A model generated the notes under the pieces. The model was not told the DNA's origin. It searched no databases and worked only from the letters and a program-made list of their open reading frames with translations. 25,372 bases of DNA from a virus. Where the stretch lies: IMG/VR virus record IMGVR_UViG_3300042507_004436, positions 1 to 25,372 of that record; one strand, 5' to 3'. A program made the position numbers and the translations under genes. The number at the start of each line of letters is the position of its first letter. Position 1 is the first letter of the stretch. Below are positions 17,310 through 24,817 of the stretch, one piece after another.

Positions 17310-17690
17310 TTAAACTGTGGAGTCTGCAATGCAGTCCAGTAAAATTGTAACTCTACCACCCGAAGCACCAGCCGTTAAAGCTCTGCCTAAGATGCGATGC
17401 CCAGTAGTGGCAACAATCGCTAAACCAGCGTTATTTGAACCGATTCTTTGCCCAGCTGTAATAGTACCACCAGCTTGAACTTCAATAACACCGTTAAGCT
17501 GAACTAAAGCCTGCCCACCAGTTGCCAATGTAGGATGCAACGCAACCCCAACAGCATCTGCACCAGCAGTACCCACTACTGCCACTGCACCACTAGATAG
17601 AACAAGGAATTTACCCACGTCTGCTTCCGCAATAGAAGTAGTAGCAGGAAATGAATAGGTATGCCCACTGCCTTTTAAAATAGGTGCCAT
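17310..17690 (-). CDS. Capsid decoration (cement) protein
   Basis: A 126-residue Gly/Ala/Val-rich protein between protease-scaffold and capsid genes, the usual place of lambda gpD-like or DUF2190-like cement proteins. The pattern VGKFLVLSSGAVAVVGTAGA, then ALHPTLATGGQALVQLNGVI, then 'GQRIGSNNAGLAIVATTG' is that of the small beta-barrel decoration family. Its ribosome binding site, GGAGG, is inside the last codons of the protease gene, so the two are translationally coupled. It should bind the expanded capsid surface and stabilise it. Confidence 0.85.
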   Translation of the reverse strand: MAPILKGSGHTYSFPATTSIAEADVGKFLVLSSGAVAVVGTAGADAVGVALHPTLATGGQALVQLNGVIEVQAGGTITAGQRIGSNNAGLAIVATTGHRILGRALTAGASGGRVTILLDCIADSTV

Positions 17691-17692
17691 AA

Positions 17693-18310
17693 TTAAACGC
17701 CTCCTTGAGCTTTTAATGCTTTTTGTTTTTCAGCTTTTAACGCTTTTTCATAATCAACTTTTTTCTTTTTACCACCAGCTAACGGCATTTCATCTGCATC
17801 AGAATCAGCAGAACAAGCCATCTTACTTTTAGGTTTTGCACCCAAAGAAATAGCCACCTTGTCTACTTTATCCTGCATGGATTTTAAGGCACTAACAATC
17901 ACGTCGTTACCTTTACCGTTAGCCAATAAAACAGGCAATAACTCTGCTTTTACTTCATCCGACAAAGTAATTTCAGAGAGTTGTGTTTCAATTTCTGCCT
18001 TGCGTTGGGATGTTTGGATAGCTTCAAGTTGTACTTTAAGCTCCCCTACTTCACGCTCTGCTTTTACCTTAGCTTCTGCTAATTCCTGTACAATGACCGC
18101 ACTTTTAGCATCTAATGCACTTAATACCGTTTCAACAGTAACAGGCGTTGGCTCTGGTTCTTGCTTTACTTCTGCCTTTTTTTCTAATTCAGAAAGTTGC
18201 AAGGCAATCGCTTCTTTTTCTTTTGCTAGCGTTTCATTGCTAGCTTGCAAAGTGGACAACTTGGCTTCAAGCTCCTCGATGCGTTGTAATTGCTCTTTTG
18301 TTGCCGTCAT
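17693..18310 (-). CDS. Nested in-frame scaffold protein (internal start)
   Basis: An ATG at codon 185 of the protease gene has GGAGG exactly 5 bases upstream, as strong a binding site as any in the window. Translation from here would give a 205-residue protein (MTATKEQLQRIEELEAKL...) made of the coiled coil and Lys-rich tail without protease. The start lies just at the border between the two domains. This is the arrangement of lambda C/Nu3 and other phages, where the free scaffold outnumbers the protease fusion. Expression is inferred from sequence only. Confidence 0.78.
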   Translation of the reverse strand: MTATKEQLQRIEELEAKLSTLQASNETLAKEKEAIALQLSELEKKAEVKQEPEPTPVTVETVLSALDAKSAVIVQELAEAKVKAEREVGELKVQLEAIQTSQRKAEIETQLSEITLSDEVKAELLPVLLANGKGNDVIVSALKSMQDKVDKVAISLGAKPKSKMACSADSDADEMPLAGGKKKKVDYEKALKAEKQKALKAQGGV

Positions 18311-18862
18311 AGTATCCTCCGATGACAGTTGAGTAACTAATGAAACCGTGCTTAATGGGTTTGCAGGAGCAACCACTAAGCTAAGTTCGTTGATAACTAA
18401 ATTGGTTACAAGCCGTACGTCTTGTGGTTCGGCGTTCGGGTCTTCCAATGCACGCTCTAACTCTTGTTCGCTAGATACAATCTGCATTGTTCCGCCAAGG
18501 CTTAATCCGTTAATACATCCTGTTTGCACAACCTCCCATGCTGTTTCGTCTTCTACTTCAATTTCAACCATCCAACCTTCTGTACAGGTATCAATACCCA
18601 TACTCCTAGCAATTTCAGCATTAAGCATAAAGGACTGTACAATTTTGCCACGCACAGGAGCGTCTAACGACTCATGCTGTAATTGCACACGCCCAGATTC
18701 TTCGGTAAATTGCTTAACCGCTTTTGCTAGAACATCAAAAGGGATATATCCGCCTTTGCTATCAATAACAGGAACGCCGTACTGCTTGGTAACATTTCCC
18801 CAGCCGTAAACGGTATTCTTTTTATTGTTTACTGATGCGTTTAATGTAATATCTGTTTGCAT
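17693..18862 (-). CDS. Capsid maturation protease fused to scaffold (XkdF-like)
   Basis: The 389-residue protein has two parts. Residues ~17-170 fit the XkdF-like prohead serine protease: YGWGNVTKQYG at 19-29, H63 in QLQHE, S121 in GLSLGG and E159 in INELSLV, the last three being the likely catalytic set or near it. Residues ~188-330 are a Glu/Lys/Ala-rich coiled coil typical of a scaffold, and the tail is Lys-rich (KKKKVDYEKALKAEKQK), probably binding the coat. GGGAGG is 5 bases before ATG. Such fusions assemble inside the procapsid, then digest the scaffold. An internal start at codon 185 probably makes the scaffold alone. Catalytic roles are inferred from motif position. Confidence 0.86.
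   Translation of the reverse strand: MQTDITLNASVNNKKNTVYGWGNVTKQYGVPVIDSKGGYIPFDVLAKAVKQFTEESGRVQLQHESLDAPVRGKIVQSFMLNAEIARSMGIDTCTEGWMVEIEVEDETAWEVVQTGCINGLSLGGTMQIVSSEQELERALEDPNAEPQDVRLVTNLVINELSLVVAPANPLSTVSLVTQLSSEDTMTATKEQLQRIEELEAKLSTLQASNETLAKEKEAIALQLSELEKKAEVKQEPEPTPVTVETVLSALDAKSAVIVQELAEAKVKAEREVGELKVQLEAIQTSQRKAEIETQLSEITLSDEVKAELLPVLLANGKGNDVIVSALKSMQDKVDKVAISLGAKPKSKMACSADSDADEMPLAGGKKKKVDYEKALKAEKQKALKAQGGV
18316..18320 (-). promoter_or_regulatory. Internal Shine-Dalgarno for the nested scaffold
   Basis: On the minus strand GGAGG is followed by ATACT and then ATG at 18310. It falls in the codons for Ser-Glu-Asp, where other codons could have avoided it, at the protease/scaffold domain border. 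Confidence 0.75.
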
Positions 18863-18888
18863 AGCAACCTCCCATGCTAAAAGTTTAT

Positions 18889-18902
18889 CATTTTTAAAAA
18901 TG
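18889..18902. repeat. 14-base AT palindrome in the gap before the protease gene
   Basis: CATTTTTAAAAATG is a perfect palindrome in the 52-base gap between the gpF-like and protease genes. It has no GC stem and no -35/-10 pair near it. I see no clear function. Confidence 0.3.
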
Positions 18903-18914
18903 GCGTGCTTTTTA

Positions 18915-19895
18915 CTACATAAACGCCTCTGGTTGCAAACGGTAAATTAAACAACATCGGCAATTTACCGTGTTCTTTGCAGGAGCGGATGGGTCATGTG
19001 GATACATGATGTTTCCGTAGATACTTTGGAACGGCTCGTTAATCTGCCTACCATCTTTATTCATGCTTGGTAGGCTTAAATGGGCGTGCCTTGTTCTGCC
19101 GTCTGCTTTTGGCAACCAGAACTTTTTATAATCATTGCGTCCTATTCTACCTTCCGCTATGGCATTTTCGTACAAGTGCTGATTTGCCATATTTACCATG
19201 CGTAAAGATTCGGTTCTAGCGATTGTTTCCGCACGGTACTTAAGCATACGTTGCCTGTACCGCTCCACCATCTTTTCTATTTTGTCATCCGTTAAATCTA
19301 CTTTATTTTTGATGCTGTTTAAAACGCTTGAGTCGTACCTTTTATCACGCAAGGCACGGTTTAACGCTTGACGGCTTCCATCTCTCAAATTCTTCTCATA
19401 ATTAGCTAGTGCGGTTTGTTGTGGTGTCGTTAGTCCGATATTATTTACTATATTTGTAGCTGTAACTCGTGGGTTAATACCAGCAATACTTCCATCTTTT
19501 ACCGCTTTACTGATACCTTCAATAATGGCTTGCGTTTCGTTGGTAATTAACTCATTTGTCCATGTATCGACAATCTTTACCAATTCGGGGTTTACTTGAT
19601 TAAAATAAACGCCTGAAATATCTAGTTTCTTGGCTAATGCGTTGCCAGCCGTGGTGTAGGTATCAATGATGCTATTCTTTACCACCGTTAATTCACTCAA
19701 TAGCTCGCCTTGCTGTAATGCTGTCATGGTTTCTAACGGCAAGCCTTGGGTGATAATCGCCTCAAGTTCTGCAACATTCACGGTACTTTTTATGTTTTTA
19801 ACCGCCAACAAATAAGCCAAAATAATCGCTCGTTCATGCTTATTGGCTGTTTTTAATAGCTCGTCTTGTTGTTCACGGTCTTTTTTGCTAACCAT
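18915..19895 (-). CDS. Head morphogenesis protein (Mu gpF / SPP1 gp7-like)
   Basis: A 326-residue minor head protein. The C-terminal third has the full family signature: YRAETIARTES near 218-228, then DGRTRHAHLSLP near 265-276, and NTVNCRCCL close to the end. AGAGG lies 7 bases upstream of the ATG. In this family the protein binds the portal, is present in few copies in the head and can be involved in early DNA delivery. It usually follows the portal gene directly; here the methyltransferase and a 78-base portal-like remnant lie between. The N-terminal ~210 residues are helical. Confidence 0.9.
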   Translation of the reverse strand: MVSKKDREQQDELLKTANKHERAIILAYLLAVKNIKSTVNVAELEAIITQGLPLETMTALQQGELLSELTVVKNSIIDTYTTAGNALAKKLDISGVYFNQVNPELVKIVDTWTNELITNETQAIIEGISKAVKDGSIAGINPRVTATNIVNNIGLTTPQQTALANYEKNLRDGSRQALNRALRDKRYDSSVLNSIKNKVDLTDDKIEKMVERYRQRMLKYRAETIARTESLRMVNMANQHLYENAIAEGRIGRNDYKKFWLPKADGRTRHAHLSLPSMNKDGRQINEPFQSIYGNIMYPHDPSAPAKNTVNCRCCLIYRLQPEAFM

Positions 19896-19897
19896 GA

Positions 19898-19975
19898 TTA
19901 AACCTCTAATGTTAATTGCTTACGGCTTGCTAAACTTTGTGCGTGTTTAATCCGTGCCTCTGCTATGGTTACATC
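19898..19975 (-). pseudogene. Orphan 25-codon stretch, probably the severed C-terminus of the portal
   Basis: Directly behind the methyltransferase stop, in the same frame, 25 sense codons run to a TAA two bases before the gpF-like ATG. The peptide includes IAEARIKHAQSLASRKQL and ends TLEV, an amphipathic helical tail. There is no start codon or ribosome binding site for it. Mu gp29/DUF935-type portals end in an Ala/Arg-rich helix of this kind, whereas the portal here ends abruptly after TDTERELNNGV at the methyltransferase start. The simplest reading is that insertion of the methyltransferase cut the end off the portal gene and left it behind. It also contains the binding site for the next gene. 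The portal origin is inferred. Confidence 0.55.
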
Positions 19976-20893
19976 CTAAAATTTTATATGTTCTGAAATA
20001 ACACTTATTAGCTGTTTACAATAATCGACATGATTCCACCCCTCCAATTTACATACCAATTCGTCATGGTTTAAATCGCACTTCAATTTGTTAATCATTT
20101 GCTTTCTTGCAAGCAAATGTAGTTCTAATGCGTCAATAGGCGTTTTTTGTGTTTGGTTGGCTTGAACATATAAATTAACTGATAAAACCCCATTATTTTT
20201 TAAAACTTCTTTTATTGATACTGTGGTTTTTTTATTTAAAACTAAGTCTTCAAAAATAATTCCTTCGGCTTGGTTGTGCTTTTCTAAAATTAGAATAGTT
20301 GTTTCTATTGCGGTGTCTGTAAATTGTTTAGCTGGAATCCTAACAACACGCTTGATATAATTTTTCTCTATTAGCCATTTTCTAATTTCCCCCTCTTTAT
20401 TACCTCTGTATAAAATACCAGGGAAACAAACTATTACTGCCGTACCTTCATCATGCAATAAATGAATGCAATGAGCTATAAAAGCGTAATCTGCTTTTGA
20501 AGCAGGAGGCAAACAAGGTAATACTAAAAACCTAGGGTCTTGCATGATAGGTGAAGGAGGTTGCCACCTAATGGAAAACGGATAATTTGCTACAATTGCC
20601 CTAAAACGTTTATCCATAAAGGCAGGAGCTTCTAAAGTATCCCCAGCTATGCCAGTAAAGTTTGAAAGCCGTTTTTCAGCATCTTTCAACTGTTGACAAT
20701 CTAATTCTTGCCCATATTTATTTATTTCATCACCAAAAACTGAAAGTAACCCGCCATTGCCACAAGTTGGGTCGTACACTTCTATTGGTTGTTGGGGTAA
20801 ATAACTTTTAACAAGTTCCGCCAAAGCTGTTTCTGTATAAAAAACACCCTTTTCTTTGAATTGTTGTTTTATTGCCTTTAAATTAAACTCCAT
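19976..20893 (-). CDS. Orphan HsdM-like N6-adenine DNA methyltransferase
   Basis: This 305-residue protein has the gamma-class order of motifs: motif X (KGVFYTETALAELV, 15-28), motif I (DPTCGNGGLL, 41-50) for S-adenosylmethionine, and motif IV (NYPF, 103-106). The later string FPGILYRGNKEGEIRKWLIE and the TAIETTILILEK segment are typical of type I modification subunits. Motif IV normally reads NPPF/Y; the first Pro is Tyr here. No HsdS or HsdR gene is nearby. The start overlaps the portal stop by 11 bases and uses AGAGAG about 7 bases upstream. Sampled lines are ~30% GC against ~47% in flanking genes, which suggests recent transfer. It probably modifies phage DNA against host restriction; target unknown. 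Confidence 0.85.
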   Translation of the reverse strand: MEFNLKAIKQQFKEKGVFYTETALAELVKSYLPQQPIEVYDPTCGNGGLLSVFGDEINKYGQELDCQQLKDAEKRLSNFTGIAGDTLEAPAFMDKRFRAIVANYPFSIRWQPPSPIMQDPRFLVLPCLPPASKADYAFIAHCIHLLHDEGTAVIVCFPGILYRGNKEGEIRKWLIEKNYIKRVVRIPAKQFTDTAIETTILILEKHNQAEGIIFEDLVLNKKTTVSIKEVLKNNGVLSVNLYVQANQTQKTPIDALELHLLARKQMINKLKCDLNHDELVCKLEGWNHVDYCKQLISVISEHIKF

Positions 20894-22184
20894 TATTCAA
20901 CTCTCTTTCAGTGTCGGTCAACTCTGGTAAGCCTGCGTAACTTCTCAAATACTCCTCTGTTTTAGGGTCATTCACCAAAATACCAGAATTGGATAAGGCA
21001 TTGATATAATTAGCCATAGCATCTAGTGATAGGTCTACGTTATCGCTCGTCAACGTGGGTATCATATCAAATGGCATACCGTTCAATTCCCATATAGGCT
21101 TTACAATTTGATGGTAAAACTCGTTGCAGAAATCCTGCTTGATACCATCCATCCAAGACTTAAACGTGGAGCTTTTCTCACGGCTCAAAGCATAACTACC
21201 GCCGTGTGTTCCATTACTTCCCAATAGCAAGAAATCGGCATACAACGCTTGGGCGATTATTTCATTTTCACGCCTGATTAAAGCGGTCGTATCAAATGCC
21301 TTTTGACCGTTGATAGAGGCAATTTCAAAATCATTGGCTTTTGTTGATGTAAAAGTGCCGTCGGGGTCTGAATGGGGAGCAGATGGTAGAACAATACCAC
21401 TCATTCTGTTAAAATCTGCTTGGCTTACAAACGCCTCTGCTGCTTGTTTACGCTTAACCACATCCTCTTTGCTTCCGCTTACGTTGTCATACCGTAGGAT
21501 GTTGACACCTTCCATCGTTCGCCGTAACTGGATGGTTTCACGCCCCATAATCCTGTTTTTGTGGATGTAATTCTTAAAAACGGCTTTCAACATAGAATGC
21601 CCATACACGTTCTGTGAATTGTTGGGCTTGCCTTGTATATAAAAGCATCGGGAAAGCGGTATTTTTTCCGCATACATTTTGCTGTGGAAGCCTTGTAGCT
21701 TCCTATCTTCGTAGTAGGCATCTAGGCTAATTTGTGGGTGGAAAATTAAATCGTCTAATTCATATCCTGTTTCGCCAGCCCTTAACTGCAATTCGTAAAC
21801 AGAAAAACCAACTAGATAGGTGGATACAAACGTTCCCATAATCTGGTTAAACGAGCCATTCTCCCAATCAAGGAACATCTTAGTAGCAATGTCGGCATAT
21901 TCGCCCGTGGTGTCGTTTTCGTTTGGCTTAATTGTAAAAGTAACCTGCTGTAAAACATGGGTTACCAGCGTTTGAAAAGCACGGCTTACATGGCAATCTT
22001 CCAGCATATTGTAGAAGTTAATTACCCATTCTTTCGGTGTAAATTCTGGCAACAAATTAGCGTCGGCAGAAAACCAGTTGGTGCGATTGTACACCATTGA
22101 GTATTCGTTGCCAGTAAATTGTGGGCGTTCAATTTGTGTAGCTTCTTTTAAATCTTTTCGGGTCAACCGTTGTTTTTTCGACAT
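20883..22184 (-). CDS. Portal protein (DUF935/Mu gp29-like)
   Basis: The 433-residue protein lies directly after the large terminase, with the ATG sharing one base with its stop (TAATG). Features are a stem-like middle with WENGSFNQIMGTFVSTYLVG and GFSVYELQ near 110-132, IHKNRIMGRETIQLRRTMEG near 210-228, and a C-terminal helical region with DFCNEFYHQIVKPIWELNG near 355-372, which fits the Mu gp29-like portal group. It forms the dodecameric DNA gate at the capsid vertex. The C-terminus looks short: it stops after TDTERELNNGV exactly at the methyltransferase start, and a helical tail-like stretch lies behind that gene at 19975-19898. Confidence 0.87.
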   Translation of the reverse strand: MSKKQRLTRKDLKEATQIERPQFTGNEYSMVYNRTNWFSADANLLPEFTPKEWVINFYNMLEDCHVSRAFQTLVTHVLQQVTFTIKPNENDTTGEYADIATKMFLDWENGSFNQIMGTFVSTYLVGFSVYELQLRAGETGYELDDLIFHPQISLDAYYEDRKLQGFHSKMYAEKIPLSRCFYIQGKPNNSQNVYGHSMLKAVFKNYIHKNRIMGRETIQLRRTMEGVNILRYDNVSGSKEDVVKRKQAAEAFVSQADFNRMSGIVLPSAPHSDPDGTFTSTKANDFEIASINGQKAFDTTALIRRENEIIAQALYADFLLLGSNGTHGGSYALSREKSSTFKSWMDGIKQDFCNEFYHQIVKPIWELNGMPFDMIPTLTSDNVDLSLDAMANYINALSNSGILVNDPKTEEYLRSYAGLPELTDTERELNNGV

Positions 22185-23698
22185 TAGAAAAATGCTCCTG
22201 TAAAATCTAAATCCCCACTGGTGTAGGTTTGCCGTCTTGATAGCTTGTACTCGACAAATTGCGTCATTGCGTCTACCAAGTCATCGTGTTTAGCCATCGG
22301 GAAACTAAGTGCTTGGGTGATTAAAGTACTGATGACTGGCACGTCTTTACAGAATTGTAGCACGTTTTGTTCAAGGCGATAACTGCACGCCCTCGCACGG
22401 CTCTCTTTGCTTTCTTTTGGTGATATAGCAATGATGTTGTTAAGTGATTCACCGTTTTTCGTGAGGCTGTCTCGCAACACGTTAATAATTGCCGAACCGT
22501 TGGCTTTATCTTCAATCAGAAAATCAGTGGGGCTATGTTTAACAATCATTTCCTTCAGCATCTCAAGCGTTTTAATAAAATCAAGGCGTTTGTTGATACC
22601 GTCCACGCAGTACCATGTTCCCCGATGCTTTGCAAAAACCAAACAAGCTACAAAGTCGCTCGTTACCGTGTCCTTAAACGTGGCATCAAGGCTTATTGTT
22701 ACTTCTGTAGCGTTTAGCATAATCTCCGCTGTGCTAATTTCCGCAAGCCTGAACATATCTTTTTTAAAAATCAAACCTTCCGCAGGGGCAGGGCGTTGTT
22801 GCAGTTGAGCGGAAGCGTCTTGAGTCGATAGCCCATCTTGTGCATCAAATCCGCTTTTTCGCTCCGCTATCCAATCGTGGGAAAACCGTTCCGCCCAGAG
22901 TAGCTCCCCATCTTTTTTCCGTGGGTCAACAAACCCGATGTTGGAAACGCAGGGCGTGGGATGGTCTGATTCATATTCAGCAGGGAAGCATAGTACATTG
23001 TACCGCTCCCTTAATTTTTGCGTGGCTAAAATCTTGCCCACAACATCGTCCTCATGCAGTCGTTGCATCACCAGAATAACCCCAGCCTGTTGTCCAGTTC
23101 CCCTAGTCATAAACGTACCTGTATACCACCGCCACGCTCTATCTCTTTCCGCTTTGCTGTAAACCTTTGTTGCCTGTATGGGGTCGTCGCAAATCAGCAA
23201 ATCAGCATCTTTACCAGTACCACCGCTGGTAGTAATAGCCAACCGCTTACCCTTTCGGGTGTTGTCATATTCCGACTTTGCCCATTGGCTCGTTGACGGC
23301 TTCACGATATGCCCGAAAAGCTCTTGATACTTTTCGCTAGCAATTAACGCTCTGGTTTTCTCTGAAAAACCGTGAGATAGCGTCTCGTCTACCGATGCTG
23401 TTAGTTGCCGTCGGGACGGTGTGGTGAGCCAGTCCCACGCTGGATAGAAAACGTTTACGATGATACTCTTAGCGTGCCTTGGCGGTAACATGATGATTAA
23501 CCGCTCTATTCGCTTATCGCTAACCGCTTCTAAATGCTCGCAAATTGCCTTGATATGCCAGTTGTCCATGAAAGGGGAAGCGTCGACGGTATTCCAGAAG
23601 TACTTTACGAACTCATAGAGGCTTTTTGGCAACCGTTCACGCAGAACTTGCCGTATAGCCTCTTTCCATTCGTCTTTGCTCATGGCTACGCTATTCAA
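22184..23698 (-). CDS. Terminase large subunit
   Basis: The 504-residue packaging motor has all key motifs. The ATPase domain shows the Walker A variant PPRHAKS (72-78), Walker B LLICDDP (168-173, D171/D172) and a VILVMQRLHEDD motif near 207-218. The nuclease domain shows ISLDATFKD near 333, FLIEDKANGSA near 380-390, and HDDLVDA near 472, giving three acidic metal-binding positions. I keep the TTG start at 23698: AGAGGT lies 5 bases upstream and the previous stop is one base before it, whereas the first ATG (23683) has no binding site. It hydrolyses ATP to translocate DNA through the portal and cuts the concatemer. Confidence 0.95.
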   Translation of the reverse strand: MNSVAMSKDEWKEAIRQVLRERLPKSLYEFVKYFWNTVDASPFMDNWHIKAICEHLEAVSDKRIERLIIMLPPRHAKSIIVNVFYPAWDWLTTPSRRQLTASVDETLSHGFSEKTRALIASEKYQELFGHIVKPSTSQWAKSEYDNTRKGKRLAITTSGGTGKDADLLICDDPIQATKVYSKAERDRAWRWYTGTFMTRGTGQQAGVILVMQRLHEDDVVGKILATQKLRERYNVLCFPAEYESDHPTPCVSNIGFVDPRKKDGELLWAERFSHDWIAERKSGFDAQDGLSTQDASAQLQQRPAPAEGLIFKKDMFRLAEISTAEIMLNATEVTISLDATFKDTVTSDFVACLVFAKHRGTWYCVDGINKRLDFIKTLEMLKEMIVKHSPTDFLIEDKANGSAIINVLRDSLTKNGESLNNIIAISPKESKESRARACSYRLEQNVLQFCKDVPVISTLITQALSFPMAKHDDLVDAMTQFVEYKLSRRQTYTSGDLDFTGAFF

Positions 23699-23699
23699 G

Positions 23700-24017
23700 C
23701 TATACCTCTATTAAATAGTAAAGCGTTGGGTTGCCAACCGTTCTAATTGCCAGCACCTTTTCCCAGCCGTTACCGCAGTTTATTTCGTCATTAACCGTTG
23801 GGGCTTTTGAAAACGTAGCAATAATAACTGCTTTTGTAATTGGGCTATACGTTTGACTTAACAAAAACTTGCTTAATGAGCGATAGCCAAGCCCAGCAGT
23901 ATCCTTGCTAGTGCTTTCCACGTCATCACCAGACGGTGAATAGGTCGGCGTTGTAACGCTCCGCAATACCGTTTTTACGCCGTTACGCTTAAGAATTGAA
24001 GCAACATTGCTATTCAT
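23700..24017 (-). CDS. Probable head closure (stopper) protein
   Basis: A 105-residue protein with AAGGA 6 bases before the ATG. An N-terminal helix and TVLRSVTTPTYSPSGDD are followed by a C-terminal beta part: APTVNDEINCGNGWEKVLAI and then YYLIEV. The order 'vtl-r ... tp--gD-i--g---y-v--v ... y-v-v' is that of small head-completion stoppers (SPP1 gp16/HK97-type head-tail connectors). These close the portal channel after packaging and dock the tail terminator. They normally lie after the capsid gene; here it is placed just before the large terminase. No clear sequence family is recognised, so this is a pattern-based call. Confidence 0.5.
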   Translation of the reverse strand: MNSNVASILKRNGVKTVLRSVTTPTYSPSGDDVESTSKDTAGLGYRSLSKFLLSQTYSPITKAVIIATFSKAPTVNDEINCGNGWEKVLAIRTVGNPTLYYLIEV

Positions 24018-24018
24018 G

Positions 24019-24441
24019 TTAAGTCCTTATCCATGCAGAGTAATTGCTAGCGTTGCTACAATCATTTAATCGCCCGACGTGTTCGCTAACGCTTGTCCCA
24101 GTGAATGAGAACGGTATCGGCGTATCGTCCTGTGGCTCGCTTGGGAGCTTTGGCATTGAGCCGTCCCGTTCCATATCTGAAAAAACACGCTGTAACGACT
24201 GGTATTTTTTCGCCATATCGCCCCACGTTACAGTTAGCCCTTCCACTTGCTCGCTTTGGGGCTTTGCGGAAGCCTTGGCAATCAAGGCAACACACAGAAA
24301 ATTAAGCACCTTGCCCATGCTGTCGCCATACAATCGCAGGGCGTTGCTTATCTCAAAATCACTGAAAGTCTCAGGGCATTCAGTGTCCTGTAGCAGAAAA
24401 CGGATTAAATCCTTGTGCGTGCCAAGTGATTCGCTATACAT
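24019..24441 (-). CDS. Probable head-tail adaptor protein
   Basis: I choose the ATG at 24441 (140 residues, MYSESLGTHKDLIRFLL), which overlaps the previous stop by 8 bases; the longer frame from 24468 would overlap by 35. The layout LIRFLLQDTE, FSDFEISNALRLYG, then an Ala-rich helix LNFLCVALIAKASAKPQ and WGDMAKKYQSL matches head-tail adaptors (gp6/gp15-like): helix, 'fsD-eI---L', Ala-rich helix, and a final Y-L helix. These form a ring beneath the portal. The C-terminal third (from about residue 90) is Pro/Ser-rich and probably flexible. The neighbouring probable stopper supports the assignment. The family match is by pattern only. Confidence 0.5.
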   Translation of the reverse strand: MYSESLGTHKDLIRFLLQDTECPETFSDFEISNALRLYGDSMGKVLNFLCVALIAKASAKPQSEQVEGLTVTWGDMAKKYQSLQRVFSDMERDGSMPKLPSEPQDDTPIPFSFTGTSVSEHVGRLNDCSNASNYSAWIRT

Positions 24442-24814
24442 TATCCACCGCCTTAGCAGGTCTTCCACGTTTTTTGGGTGTTTCCGCTTGTTCTTGCTCT
24501 ACAGGGGGTTGCTCTAATACCTGAACGTCCTCTTCCGTGGCTTGTTGGGCTTCCTGTTGCGGTGTTTCTAGGCTCGCCACGCCGTCTTGTTGGTATGGGT
24601 AGGGTAAGCCTTTGGCTCTGCATTCTTCGATAAGCACCCAGTCGTACCCCTCAAGCGGTTCGTTCTGCAAAGCGTCGTGATTTTGCAGGATTCGGAACTG
24701 GTCGTAAAAATAGGGCGTTGCACAGTGGGCAGGCAACCGTTGCCCCTTGTCAAACCCCATCATCGTTTTTTTTAAGTAAACACCCCGAAAAATAAGGGCT
24801 TCAAATCCGTTCAT
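24434..24814 (-). CDS. Unrecognised protein with AT-hook-like C-terminus
   Basis: A 126-residue protein with a folded-looking N-terminal part (to ~80; MNGFEALIFRGVYLKK, then GYDWVLIEECRAKGLPYPYQ), a Gln/Glu-rich linker (about 84-112) and a C-terminal KKRGRPAKAVDNV. GRP flanked by basic residues is the core of the AT-hook, which binds the minor groove of AT-rich DNA. AAGGAG lies about 8 bases before the ATG. It sits between terminase subunit genes and could help packaging or be a neck protein with a flexible tail; the function is not known. Confidence 0.6.
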   Translation of the reverse strand: MNGFEALIFRGVYLKKTMMGFDKGQRLPAHCATPYFYDQFRILQNHDALQNEPLEGYDWVLIEECRAKGLPYPYQQDGVASLETPQQEAQQATEEDVQVLEQPPVEQEQAETPKKRGRPAKAVDNV

Positions 24815-24817
24815 GTT

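Noticed and set aside
17859-18332. 157-codon open frame on the plus strand, opposite the protease-scaffold gene
   Set aside because: It is Ser/Cys/Thr-rich, as expected for the antisense of a Glu/Lys/Ala coiled coil, and has no binding site; the minus-strand gene explains the region.
18889-18902. CATTTTTAAAAATG palindrome as operator or promoter element
   Set aside because: Short A/T-only palindromes are expected in AT-rich gaps; no promoter boxes or second copy are seen.
19384-19411. Pasteurellaceae uptake-like word (TAGTGCGGT)
   Set aside because: One mismatch to AAGTGCGGT and no exact copy seen in the window; chance level.
24044-24517. 157-codon plus-strand frame opposite the adaptor and AT-hook-like genes
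   Set aside because: Low-complexity, Ser/Arg/Leu-rich shadow of two good minus-strand genes; no start signal.
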